Shown piece after piece: positions 53,201 to 60,023 of a stretch of 64,000 bases of DNA; the stretch's first letter is position 1; the number at the start of each line of letters is the position of its first letter. Source of the stretch: Tritrichomonas musculus (Eukaryota > Parabasalia > Tritrichomonadida > Tritrichomonadidae); NCBI GenBank assembly GCA_039105265.1, contig JAPFFF010000004.1, positions 682,001 to 746,000 of the forward strand, read 5' to 3'. Made by a program: the position numbers and the translations under genes. The notes under the pieces were generated by a model. The model saw only the letters and a program-made list of their open reading frames with translations. It was not told where the DNA came from and made no database searches.

Positions 53201-55698
53201 ATCAAAAGACAAATCAGGATGAAATTAACAACGAAGGTGAAAGTGATGATCAAATAAATATTCAAAAACCAAATTCAAAGTCACAAAAGTATAGCAAGCA
53301 ACAAGAATCAAGTGAAAGTGAAAATAAAATTCAAAAGCCAAATTCAAATCAACAAAAGAATCTTTTCGGCAGTGATAGCAATGACCAATTATCTATTTCA
53401 AAATCACAAAGAAAAGTTATACAAAGAGAATTAAGTGATAATGAAAACAAAAATCAAATTCCTAATCAAAAACAAGACTCCAAGAAACAATTAAACGATA
53501 TCGATCAACAAGATTTAATTCTGAATGTAAACAAACCTAAAAAGCAAATCTCAAAGCCTCCAAGAAGAGAACCAACAGAATCAGAAAGTGAGAGTGAAAG
53601 TGAGAAACGAATTCAATCAACCTCCAAATCCCAAAACAAGCGAGATTCTAGTGATGATGAAAACAATGACCAAATAGCAACACAAAAATCCTCACATTCA
53701 AAGCGACAAAGGAGCAGGAAACAGCCAGAGCCAGTCCAAAGTGACACCGATAGTGAAGACCAATTACAGATACAAAAACTCAAACAGAAGCGAGATTCAA
53801 AGAAGCAGCTTCCATCCGATAATCAAGATAGCAAGCGTGACTCTCTCAGACATCGAAAGACTCATCAAGACAGCCAGAACATTTCACCATCATCGATTCT
53901 CAACAACAAGAAGAAAGATCCAAGCAACAACGGCAATAACAATATGTTGGATTCATCATCATCGGCATCATCGATGTCGTCAGGAATCATCAAGTCTAAG
54001 AACTTGCAGTTCATGCAGAAGCAGAAAGAGAACTTGAACAACTACATGTCATCTTCATCTGATTCATCAGATTCAACAATAGCAGCAGCCGTGGCGCCAC
54101 CAAAGCCGAGGAGAGCGGCAGCCACAGCGGGCAGCAGAGACAGCGAGGACCAGCCAAGAACCCGCCATAATAGCAAGCCAAGGGCGAACGATAGCGAAGA
54201 TGACGAAGAAAGCAACAAGAACTACGCAAGAACGCGCCACCGCAGGAGCAGAGACAACGAGGACGATGGCGAAAGCAGGGCCAGGCGAAGAGGAAGGGCC
54301 GGAGGAAACAACAACTTTTTCAATTACGGCAATAGCACGCTGAAGAAGGCGCAGCTGTTCATCTCGGAGTCGCTGACTGAGGACGACAATTACAACAGCA
54401 GCAGGCGCGGCGCGAAGAGCGGAAGACACAGGAGCAGGCAGGGAGACGCCGCAACAAGCCAGAACAACGACTCTGAAAACGACGTCTTCAACTCAAACAT
54501 CGCGCAGCCCCCTTCGGGCAACCAGAGACTCAGCAACAACAGCTCCCTCATGCTCAGCAGCTCCTCCGACGAGCGGCAGCAGTTGCAGAGACCGAAGCCG
54601 AAGCCAAAGGTTCTCAATAACAGCCGTTATGGACTCGAGCCGGCGCGTGCACTCGATCCTTCGAGAAGCAAAAAACAAGGCAAAAATGACGAGAAGGTAA
54701 AAGTGAACTCTATGAGGTCCACTTCACCTCACAACCGACGACAACCGTCAAAATCACCTCCGTCATCTGCAATACGATACAACAAGTCATACAACCAGCG
54801 CAATCTACTTCGTGGACACAGAAGAAGGAACAACGAAGATGATGATGAAATTGAGGGAATTGTGAACGACGATCAAAATGCCCTCAATAAAACTACTAGT
54901 AATAGGAACCGTAGAAGATCTCAAATGACAAATATTACAGAGATTACAGATCAGGAAAACGGTCTTCATCATAGAAGACACTCAAATCGTACTTCTCAAA
55001 GTCCAACTAACGACCATCATAGATCAAGATATAGAAATTCACAACAAATTCATAAAGATGGTGTAAATCGTAATAATGAAAGTGAAAATGATACTGAAAG
55101 TGATCAAATTAGAAATATTCACTCAAAAAGTAAAAATAATAATAATAATAATTATACAACGAATGATCACATTCATAGATCTCACAGTCATAGAAATAAT
55201 AATGATATTGTTGATTTAAATCAAAGCCAGAGGCGAAGAAGAAGGAGAAGAAGCGTCCAACCTGAGAGAGAAGTCGATACGATTGATAATGGTGAAATTG
55301 AAGGTCAAAATGATGATTTTTATTCAAATAAAAAGAAAGGGAAGTTGTTGCTTCAATTCTCACTTCCTCTTTATTTCACTGACCAAGTATCTATTCAAAA
55401 TAATATAGGAGATGAAAAACTAACAGAAGATCAAAATGGAAGAAGACATAGACGACGTAGGAGGAGAACTGGGAATCAAAACAATGATGCAGCAGATGTT
55501 GTAATTGATATTGATGGGTTCGAAAATGAAAATGAATATGATGAAGATAATGATAACGATGGTGACGAGCTCGAGCCTAATTGGACAGATTTTCCATTAA
55601 ATATGATCACTATTTCTTCTGATAAGCAAATAATACATCAGTTGAATGAAAAATTTAGCTTATCAAATGTTATTAATATTCTTAAGAATCAACATTAA
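41278..55698 (+). CDS. Giant LRR protein with polyampholyte repeat tail (4806 aa)
   Basis: One uninterrupted frame of 14.4 kb. Residues about 1-110 may form a PH-like module. Residues about 130-620 are irregular leucine-rich repeats of the ribonuclease-inhibitor kind (SIELSNPHL, LYCLSLIGCKL, LQFLSLSNCKF, HCKILDISGQPLTDDNASLI), a layout that recalls CARMIL actin regulators. The remaining ~4100 residues are low complexity: a 23-residue repeat with FESDSDEFNS plus KK/Q-rich linkers (about 868-2114), a DDENNSN run, SPKTKKQ repeats, a 26-residue ESSEAENESESGNRKP repeat (about 2993-3375), then Ser/Gln/Arg-rich segments. Each repeat pairs an acidic Ser cluster, a good casein-kinase-2 type site, with a basic patch. 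A short ordered C-terminus (LLLQFSLPLYFTDQVSI, then acidic residues and a helix) closes it. A cytoskeletal or cortical scaffold is possible but unproven. Confidence 0.8.
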   Translation: MIQKMDETNKKNALEYSSKVCSKVFDVFLIEKSKDNNKKWESSIISVLNFGIILFKPNNNLVEDSRYYWIEIKQIKYDNLNDFIDMKFGSKQIKIKSDILKKLYNLFTKILKRVLPIESQKSLQLENCQSQLDGIGAIYRFEAYLNVFKRKDAYSLIQTNFMPLIHFGASSLTYFDFGIFHRPDIFLCFCDAFSPCSNLESLIVPNFEKSDVFSELAQKIHLFTHLQHLSIDAKKSGKFKDFCEKSEKANSLKSIELSNPHLELQQKEITNLGHLMKKKSFNSISIHSKITDSKLFFSVLSDSTISSNLRIFELSGFLFNESTFDNLLSKLDHLYCLSLIGCKLPMSTILLSISKSQTLRMLKIEKTNCQLQDSFKCTFPPFFYRLDVPNLEWDPKSLTTFMKLIVTNNWQYGFHLNISNANQSANVWDEVFKSLPNEPNSVTRLYFDGNPVNKSFCRYILEYSRYLQFLSLSNCKFEDVKEYQSSFEKPKYLETVLIPNNNSSQKVNNDIINEVLPALAHCKILDISGQPLTDDNASLIADLFDNHSLNSLQFDNTKITAAGINIILPAAERKKKLIGQNFSIQLLYPYNTIELLKKQNMVDSQFEKDIKIRFTIIQEKMSPPASCWTFNFDFPKYISRSAIEPVDTLPQPLSNYNYNTFSESEKENDKQIKKDNDIQNKSDNDMQDKSDNEIQNKSDNDKSTLEESQKSHLSNQRKVEVVKTRPRKFVKKIIKKRKVKKDKSAQKSELQGDNKNEDNYDYSFFDEDEKSHGNGKNSASGGNKQTNEIDIEVTIESKTMQKQDSQIINAFDNDDSDNFPSNSKKSIVNQRINALTSSNPDENNPTNKKTDDSNSKDNGNSKSKPNNKFDSDSDNFNSINKSQSKSNPKNTFGSDSDKFNPDIKKSAKPQQKDKFESDSDEFKSTNKKHSKSKNTFGSDSDDFNSTSKKTNKQQQNNKFESNSDEFNSTNKNQPKSKTKNTFGSDSDEFNSTSKKTIKPPQKDKFESNSDEFTSTNKKNKKPDQKNNFESDSGEFNSTSKKQTKPQPKDKFGSNSDEFNSSNKKPEKPKQKNNFESDSDDFKSMSKSQQKPSQKNAFDSGSDGFNSASKKTAKAKQNNKFESDSDKFNSSNKKAEKSKKTNAFESDSDEFNSTSKKQQQAKKKSNFESDSDEFNSASKKSTKPQQKGKFGSDSDEFNSASKKSTKPQQKGKFGSDSDEFNSTSKKQQQAKQKDKFESNSDEFNSTSKKQQQAKQKSNFESDSDEFNSTSNKQQQAKQKDKFESNSDEFNSASKKSTKPQQREKFGSDSDEFNSTSKKQQQAKQKSNFESDSDEFNSTSKKQQQAKQKSNFESDSDEFNSASKKSTKPQQKGKFGSDSDEFISTSKKQQQAKQKDKFESNSDEFNSASKKSTKPQQKGKFDSDSDAFNSSKKKAEDQKQKGSIESDSEQFNSANRKLAKSQQKNKFESDSDEFNSASKKQPKPKNTFGSDSDGFASSSKKDKKPEQKKAFGSDSNEFNSTSKKQNKQQKDKFESNSDEFNSSNKKQEKPKQNNNFESDSDKFNSNSKKQQQSKQKDKFESNSDKFNSASKKSANKQKKDTFNSDSDEFNSASKKQAKQQQKDKFESNSDEFSSTSKKQVKQQQKDKFESNSDEFNSASKKQQQTKQKDKFESNSDEFNSASKKSANKQKKDTFNSDSDEFSSASKKQAKQQTKDKFESNSDEFNSSNKKQEKPKQKNSFESDSEKFNSANKKLTKPQNKEAPDSDTDGFNSASKKSTKTQQKDNSESNSDGFNSTGKKTTKLQQKGDSDSDSEAFSSTNKKLTKSQTKEASQSDSEQFNSASKKSTKQEKPKQKNSFESDSEQFNSASKKSTKQQQKDKFESNSESFNSVSKKSTKQQQKDKFESDSESFNSVSKKSTKQQQKDKSESDSEKFNSASKKSAKQEKPKQKNSFESDSEQFNSASKKSTKQQQKDKSESDSEKFNSSSKKSTKTQQKDKFESDSEKFNSASKKSAKQKNSFESDSEQFNSASKKSTKQQQKDKFESNSESFNSVSKKSTKQQQKDKFESDSESFNSVSKKSTKQQQKDKSESDSEKFNSASKKSTKTQQKDEPESNSEAPSSSKGSKSKTKANSRGRQSDTKSDLESSEANPEKRNDELSKSQSPKKKKSFFGDLFTDSESHSESAAKKKEKPESVPASSKQKSKKLDGSLSNSIKDKFTTFFASSTDDESQSENGLAGLKKFNSSARKVDKLSENENSEDDISNSSVSKKSSNRTVTIHSLENQSESGSSENPSNKKSVIKSDLGSDTNNKNSEKNEELSSDSSKQNHKDELSENEDEKEDENNYLNEDENNSNKDEKEDENNYLNDDENNSNDDENNSNDDENNSNDDENNSNDDENNLNDDEIIDDDDDDDSGFGNRRRKNKGKNINLADDDEEEDLVSFIESMTNEDDNFSSTAESENGKRSKNRNRKKSGSGNKQNNQFESSEGQDESSSTMRRNAQNTSEKQESSDFESDKPSKIPTRTKIPKFTDSERENDDESENQNQTKQLNSSENEDQHQSSSSLKKPAQKSTKKARDTSEKHESSENESESGKIRTKSPEKQESSGLGNESDDKKQSSSAMGGKSIKQKKSRQNESESSETDDKKDSLHKSQRKANQTTRNMPFDSEKEDESESQNSPKTKKQTKKENQPEPSENESESESQSQNSPKTKKQNQHEPSENESESQNSPKTKKQTKKENQHEPSENENESESQSQNSPKTKKQTKKENQPEPSENESESESQNSPRTKKQNQHEPSENESESQNSPKTKKQARSRSQQEDSDLESESGSQRPNQKQAGQFESGEFGRENESEDQHQSSSSMRNQARKSTKQAQNYSEQQESSEKESENEGLMKSLTNKRQKPARQAKSAQNLSEEQESSENENDEQDSLRMSQRKSRQQKQNDSSDFRNESESGSLMKSQNSASKKKAKQTSQHDSSDIANENESENQNQKQESSEAENESESGNRKPTKSKNQAHQQESSEAENESESGNRKPTKSKNQAHQQESSEVENESESGNRKSTKSKNQAHQQESSEAENESESGNRKPTKSKNQAHQQESSEAENESESGNRKPTKSKNQAHQQESSEVENESESGNRKSTKSKNQAHQQESSEVENESESGNRKSTKSKNQAHQQESSEAENESESGNRKPTKSKNQAHQQESSEAENESESGNRKPTKSKNQAHQQESSEVENESESGNRKSTKSKNQAHQQESSEAENESESGNRKSTKSKNQAHQQESSEAENESESGNRKPTKSKNQAHQQESSEAENESESGNRKPTKSKNQAHQQESSEAENESESGNRKPTKSKNQAHQQESSEVENESESGNRKPTKSRKQTRQDNQQESSDFENESESGNRKPTKSKKQTHQQESSGNENESESQQPTRTKKQARQQKESDFENESESGRQKPSQKQNKRDNLFESSEEQHESSSSMKRQRQKSAKQNQDASEQHESSDLGNNDEEPSQKARSIKNIQNPSNQSESSDNESDPQKQIKSTKLNKSQKQINQKQNNSEQQQESSENESDTQKQKKSTKLNKSQKQINQKQNNSEQQQESSENENESDTQKQIKSAKLNKSQKQLNQKQNDSEEESSDFEKGNLKSKTAKLESIKQTQNSDEPESSDSVRQNSKTIKNTQNQSEAENQDANSSGNEDDIQVKKKAAKLSQSQKQDASETRETSEDERQEGEIIESESGKRRNKTQKPPFEDSSEHSDNEEHESGGLENEEEVQNTPDKDQRESSEEQPATKNKRIPSGSENESSTRNQTEQNEPSGSDDQIASIQGKQSKLRPNQSATEQNESSDSERDQLPESIKNSSRKRDQNSKATIDIEIEIESQNAGRKGKKQFISSESESESKRQFATRSDDDDDEKPNKNQANNDSNQADIESENEMQKKKSQVSAKQGEIGESESDDQISIQNQKSKLNNKQQESSGSENGIINQKTNQDEINNEGESDDQINIQKPNSKSQKYSKQQESSESENKIQKPNSNQQKNLFGSDSNDQLSISKSQRKVIQRELSDNENKNQIPNQKQDSKKQLNDIDQQDLILNVNKPKKQISKPPRREPTESESESESEKRIQSTSKSQNKRDSSDDENNDQIATQKSSHSKRQRSRKQPEPVQSDTDSEDQLQIQKLKQKRDSKKQLPSDNQDSKRDSLRHRKTHQDSQNISPSSILNNKKKDPSNNGNNNMLDSSSSASSMSSGIIKSKNLQFMQKQKENLNNYMSSSSDSSDSTIAAAVAPPKPRRAAATAGSRDSEDQPRTRHNSKPRANDSEDDEESNKNYARTRHRRSRDNEDDGESRARRRGRAGGNNNFFNYGNSTLKKAQLFISESLTEDDNYNSSRRGAKSGRHRSRQGDAATSQNNDSENDVFNSNIAQPPSGNQRLSNNSSLMLSSSSDERQQLQRPKPKPKVLNNSRYGLEPARALDPSRSKKQGKNDEKVKVNSMRSTSPHNRRQPSKSPPSSAIRYNKSYNQRNLLRGHRRRNNEDDDEIEGIVNDDQNALNKTTSNRNRRRSQMTNITEITDQENGLHHRRHSNRTSQSPTNDHHRSRYRNSQQIHKDGVNRNNESENDTESDQIRNIHSKSKNNNNNNYTTNDHIHRSHSHRNNNDIVDLNQSQRRRRRRRSVQPEREVDTIDNGEIEGQNDDFYSNKKKGKLLLQFSLPLYFTDQVSIQNNIGDEKLTEDQNGRRHRRRRRRTGNQNNDAADVVIDIDGFENENEYDEDNDNDGDELEPNWTDFPLNMITISSDKQIIHQLNEKFSLSNVINILKNQH
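43880..47620 (+). repeat. About fifty tandem copies of a 69-bp coding unit
   Basis: Unit of 23 codons with core FESDSDEFNS and a variable linker (KKQQQAKQKDK, KKSTKPQQKGK and others). Spacing varies by whole codons. Toward the end (46830-47590) a block of several units is itself duplicated, with copies starting at about 46838 and 47317. Confidence 0.9.
48366..48482 (+). repeat. 21-bp tandem repeat, DDENNSN
   Basis: Five near-identical 21-bp units, preceded by two diverged longer ones. They encode an acidic-Asn run. Confidence 0.9.
49270..49700 (+). repeat. SQNSPKTKKQ / ENQPEPSENESE tandem repeats
   Basis: Six units of two lengths alternate, with or without a TKKE insertion. All are in frame. 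Confidence 0.85.
50256..51400 (+). repeat. 78-bp tandem array with higher-order structure
   Basis: About fifteen units of 78 bp (26 codons). Two main variants, AEN...RKP and VEN...RKS, follow each other in the order P P S P P S S P P S s P P P then a last mixed unit. A three-unit (234-bp) PPS period is therefore visible, as in higher-order satellite arrays. Many units are identical at every base. Confidence 0.92.
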
Positions 55699-56335
55699 AT
55701 TTTTTCTATTTTAATTTGATGAAAAAAATGAAAAAGATAAAAATAAATTGTATGTTTTATTAAAACGAATTCATATATATAAAATTGTTTTTTTTTTTTT
55801 TTTTTTTTTTTTTTTTCATATAATTTCATTATCTATTGTATAAAAAGTGAAACAGTTGATAAATATCTGTTTTATATTTTTGCTGCCTATTGGATTTTGA
55901 AGGATGTCGATGCCTCTCAACAGGCTGTAAGAACTGGCGCATTCGATCATTTTTTTTTATGAGTAATTTTTTTAGTATTGTTGTAAATGTGCATTGATAA
56001 GATCAAATTAACTTTATTATCACTTGAAAGATACACATCTGCTTAAAATAAATCCTATAATCAAATTAAGCAAACGCATAAACTCTTCTTATTTTAATTC
56101 AAAAATCTTCTGATTTTTTTTTTTTTTTTTTTTTTTTTTTCTTATTTAAGAATCATTGAACTACGTAGTTCATTACATGAACAAATAAATATATTAATTA
56201 ATGGACTTGCTGTTTCATATCATCTCACAAAGCATAAAGCATGCAAATATTAATATGCAGAAGATAAAAAGCAAATTTACATATCGCAAATTGAGATGAT
56301 ATAATTTGATAGGACGACCTATATTTTATAAATTG
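55699..56335. other. Spacer with two long T runs and a palindrome
   Basis: T runs of 29 (55788-55816) and 27 (56114-56140), and a 16-bp perfect palindrome TGAACTACGTAGTTCA at 56157-56172. No gene seen. Confidence 0.6.
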
Positions 56336-58380
56336 TCATAAATTAAATAAATTTTCATTTATTTCATTCCAATGTAATTCCAGTGATTCCAAATACTTAT
56401 TGGACAAGCTGCCTTTTTTCACAATAAAAAACAAGATTGAAAAGAAAAATATCAATGCAATCACTGCGAAGCAAATATAGGATCTATTTTCCCTATTGAT
56501 AAAATAAGAATTATCACCAATTAAATCCTCATTTGCCACATTTTTAATTTCTTTTCCAAAGTTGCACGATGTTATTATAAGATTCTCTTTATCATAAAAC
56601 TTGCCATCTACATAATAAGATTATCCCTTCAATTTCCCTTTGAATTCACATTGAGCAATATTGACAATGTTGTGTAATTTCTCTGTTTCAAAGTAAGAAA
56701 TGGAACTCTGTGATTTTTCATCTTTTTCATATTCACATCCAACAAAAGAAACTGAACTTTTATCCATCTAGCTGAATGCTATTTTATTTTGCCTTATTTG
56801 AAGCAATTATCTAAATAGCGCCTGCTGGTCCAATGCTCTTTCTAAATATGCATTTAGTACAGTTTAAATTTTGTCCAATGAAAAAAAATGCTGATCATCC
56901 AGAAAAGTTCTTTTAATCACCAGTTGGCCTATTCGAAAGCAAAGCTTGATTAAACTCAAAAAGACAGGTTGTGAATGTGGCATCAGTGACATTTATCGAA
57001 CAGCAAAGGAAAACGCCTCCTCCAACCAAAGCTTTAAACCTTCGAAAGACACAATCAACAAATGAAGAATTGTTAATTATATCATACGAATTATCAGAGT
57101 AGATTGCACCGCCATTGCCTGATGTTGAAATGCAATCTAAGAAATTGGAGTTGTTGCATTGAATTCCACAATTGACAAGATAAATGGCAGCTCCATTTTC
57201 TGCTTGACGATTGTTCGTAAAATTTCTGAGTAAGACATAAACATATGCAAACTTTTTATTGGTTTCTGTGTATCTGCATTCATCAAACAATTTAGAACTT
57301 TCATTGTCATACACAATGCATCTTGGTTTTTCTGGAATTGGCTTTATTGAAGGCGTGAAATCAAAAGACTGGCTAAAGTATTGTGTCGGATTGAATGTAT
57401 TTGACTTTGAAAAACTTACCGTTCCACTGAATTCTTTTGAACTTGAAAAACATGTGACTTAGTAAAATAAAAAGTTTTACCAAACTTTTTCGAATTTGAA
57501 AAACTCGCAGACTTCGTGAAATAAAAAGTTTTACCGAATTCTTTTGAATTTGAAAAGCTCGCAGGCTTAGTGAAATAAAAGGAAGTTGAGAAATCTTTTG
57601 ATTTGGCCGGATCTTCAGTTTTGTCAATTACAAATTTAAATTAAAAGTTTCCCCAATTGCTATTATCGTTGTTTTTAATAATATTCTCATTATACGGGGA
57701 TATATGAGTGTTATCACCAGTAATTTTCGAAATTGATGGATTATTTTGTTGGTTTTCACTGAAATTCAAGTAAAAAACATGAAAATTGTCAAAAGAATCA
57801 ATATTTTGGAAATTACTTGAATTATCAGCGAAATTAAATTTAATCCCATCTGTTCCAGTAATGAAAAATGTGTTCTTTGATAGAAACTTTGAATCTGATA
57901 TTTCAAATATATTGTTAGTAAAAGTAAATTGTATGTTTCAAATAATAATTCAAATTCTTCATATTTAGGATTAGTTGTTATATAATATAAAAAAATGTGG
58001 CCTCCATTTTGACTTGCATAATTATTTGTAAATATACAATTTTCAAAAAAGATGCTAGAACCGTGATAATAAACATCACCAGCATTAGAAGAAGAGAGTC
58101 GCATTTGAGAAAACCGCATCATGTGAATTAGCATTCTAATCATGCTTAATTCAAAAAAGGCCACAACTCGATCTATTTCTCATCATTCACAGTAGCAATA
58201 AACACAACTTCCCTTTGGCATGAATGGCCAGTGAAATCTTTTATCATTAAAAATAGTTTCTTGGCAACAAAAATGATGCACTTATGCGCCATCTTAAATT
58301 TGATGCTTTCAATATAAGGCAATATCATGTATTTCAATAAAATCATTAAAAATTTTGTATAAAACAACAATTTTTGCAGT
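56336..58380 (-). pseudogene. Decayed Pmp-like surface protein gene
   Basis: Minus-strand pieces in several frames follow the order of trichomonad polymorphic-membrane-protein-like (Pmp) genes. Upstream comes SIFFENCIFTNNYASQNGGHIFLYY (58.1 kb). Next is a Ser/Phe repeat of 54 bp (57.42-57.58 kb), then NGAAIYLVNC...SGNGGAIYSDNSY...GGGVFLCC (57.3-56.9 kb) with GGA(I/V) and FxxN motifs. It ends in FVGCEYEKDEK...CEFKGKLKG, DGKFYDKENLIITSCNFGKE and a transmembrane helix FAVIALIFFFSILFFIV with a short tail. Stops separate these pieces at several places (for example TAA between KLKG and SYYVDGKF near 56623, and TAG near 56767), and frames change at least twice more. At least five breaks in all; not a working gene. 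In T. vaginalis such proteins are surface proteins linked to adhesion. Confidence 0.75.
57420..57582 (-). repeat. Three 54-bp repeats inside the Pmp relic
   Basis: GTTTTACC recurs at 57474 and 57528 with matching flanks. The unit of 18 codons would encode FxxTKSASFSNSKxFGKT-like residues. Confidence 0.75.
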
Positions 58381-58589
58381 TATCGATAAAGAGAAAACAT
58401 TGACTAATGATAAACTTTATATCAACACTATTATACAATTCATAGTTATACACTTTTTTTGTAAAAAAAAAAAAAAAAAAATTACAATCAATTATCCGAA
58501 AAATATTTAATTTCTCAAAAAATTAATATAAAAAAGAATAAAAAGATTTGCTTATTTAGTTAAATAAATCAATTTCATTGTTGTTTTTA

Positions 58590-60023
58590 TCATTCATCTT
58601 GGTGTTGATACTCAAATGCTTCAATTTTAAGAATTCGTTTTTCTATAAATCTCTTCATATTTAGCTTCTTGCCTGTAAGTTTTCCTTTCTTTCTATCACT
58701 GAAAAGATCATAATTATTCTTTTTCATTATTTCAAATATTTCAGCAAATGATGGACGTTCATCTGGTGACAATGACAGGCATCGAACGATGAGTTTTTGA
58801 ACCCAAGAAACAACCGTGTCTGGCAAAGATGGAATGATTCCACGACTGACTTTTCCAAGACTGAAGTCAGGATAATTTTCTGTTACGATGTAAATAAGAG
58901 TGATACCGAATGAATATACATCGACTTTCTTCGTGTAAATGATGTCATTATCTTCAAAAAGTTCAGGTGCCATGAAACGAAGTGTTCCGACTTCTTTTGT
59001 TTGAGAATCATCAAAACTTTCTGATTTAGCAAGACCGAAATCGCTGATTCTTGCATGCTTGTTCTTGCTGAGAAGAATGTTTGAAGGCTTCAAATCACGA
59101 TGCATGAATTTGTGTTCATGAATGTATCTCATTCCAAGAACAACTTCAACCGTCAAACGATTCTTTAGATCATTTGTTAGCTCTTTATTTTGGATTGCTT
59201 TTTCAAGTGACGTCGGCTCAAGTTTAAGAATCATCGATGGTGCATGTGTCTTGTCACCAGAACTGAAAGAATAAATGCGAACAATGCAAGGATGCCGAAG
59301 AATGAGAAGAATTTCAACTTCTGCAATGAATCGTTGAAGAGTTTTGTAAGTGAAGTCTTTCAGTTCTTTCTTCGCAAATTTCATTCGTTCTCTTTTAACG
59401 ACAACTTTCACATTCGATGTTGGTCCTCCTCCGATGATTGACTCTTCTTTGTATTCGTTATTGCTGAAGTATTCAATTGATTTCATTTTTTCTTTCAATG
59501 CAAAAAGAAGACTTCTCAAATATTCAACTTCTTTTGATTCATCTTGATGTTGATTTTCATTTTCAAGTGTTTTGATTTCGTTCTTTAAACGGTCGTTTTC
59601 TTTTTTTATGAAACCGTTTTTTGCTTTTTGTTCGATCAATTCTCTGTTTAATCTTTCATTTTCACTTTCTAAAAAACTATTTCTTTCATTTGGCTTTTTC
59701 AATTCTTTGTTTTCTTTTTCTAATAAAATGTTTCTTTCTTTTTGCTTTTTCAATTCTTTCTTCAATTGAATGTTTTCATTTTCTAACAAACTGTTTTCTT
59801 CTTTCTGTGCTTTCAATTCCTTGCTTAATTGATTTTTCTCTTTTCTCAGGTTTGTAATTTCATTTAGTAATGCTTCATTGTCGTTTGAATCATGATGCTT
59901 TATTGATTTGGTTCTTTCTTTTGATGTTATTGGTGCTCGTTTTGTTTGTCCTTTGGAAAGAAGTCTAACAATATCTGTATGATTTTTCTCTTTTGCAATA
60001 TCAAGCGCTGTTTTATAAATCAT
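58590..60023 (-). CDS. Ankyrin-tail, coiled-coil, protein kinase
   Basis: 477 aa. Residues 1-25 are the last part of an ankyrin repeat (KTALDIAKEKNHTDIVRLL). Residues 50-175 are a coiled coil of repeated ENExLKKELKKQKERN units. The kinase domain spans about 190-455: IGGGPTSNVKVV, KFAKKEL (candidate Lys about 216), YIHEHKFMHRDLKPSNILL (HRD about 306), ISDFGLAKS (about 326), GTLRFMAPELF and DVYSFGITLIYI. All catalytic residues are present, and the type is TKL-like. The ATG at 60023 lies in mid-ankyrin, and five further ankyrin modules lie upstream on the same strand, so the real gene may start at 61005. TCATA nine bases before this ATG could also serve as its own initiator. Confidence 0.75.
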   Translation of the reverse strand: MIYKTALDIAKEKNHTDIVRLLSKGQTKRAPITSKERTKSIKHHDSNDNEALLNEITNLRKEKNQLSKELKAQKEENSLLENENIQLKKELKKQKERNILLEKENKELKKPNERNSFLESENERLNRELIEQKAKNGFIKKENDRLKNEIKTLENENQHQDESKEVEYLRSLLFALKEKMKSIEYFSNNEYKEESIIGGGPTSNVKVVVKRERMKFAKKELKDFTYKTLQRFIAEVEILLILRHPCIVRIYSFSSGDKTHAPSMILKLEPTSLEKAIQNKELTNDLKNRLTVEVVLGMRYIHEHKFMHRDLKPSNILLSKNKHARISDFGLAKSESFDDSQTKEVGTLRFMAPELFEDNDIIYTKKVDVYSFGITLIYIVTENYPDFSLGKVSRGIIPSLPDTVVSWVQKLIVRCLSLSPDERPSFAEIFEIMKKNNYDLFSDRKKGKLTGKKLNMKRFIEKRILKIEAFEYQHQDE

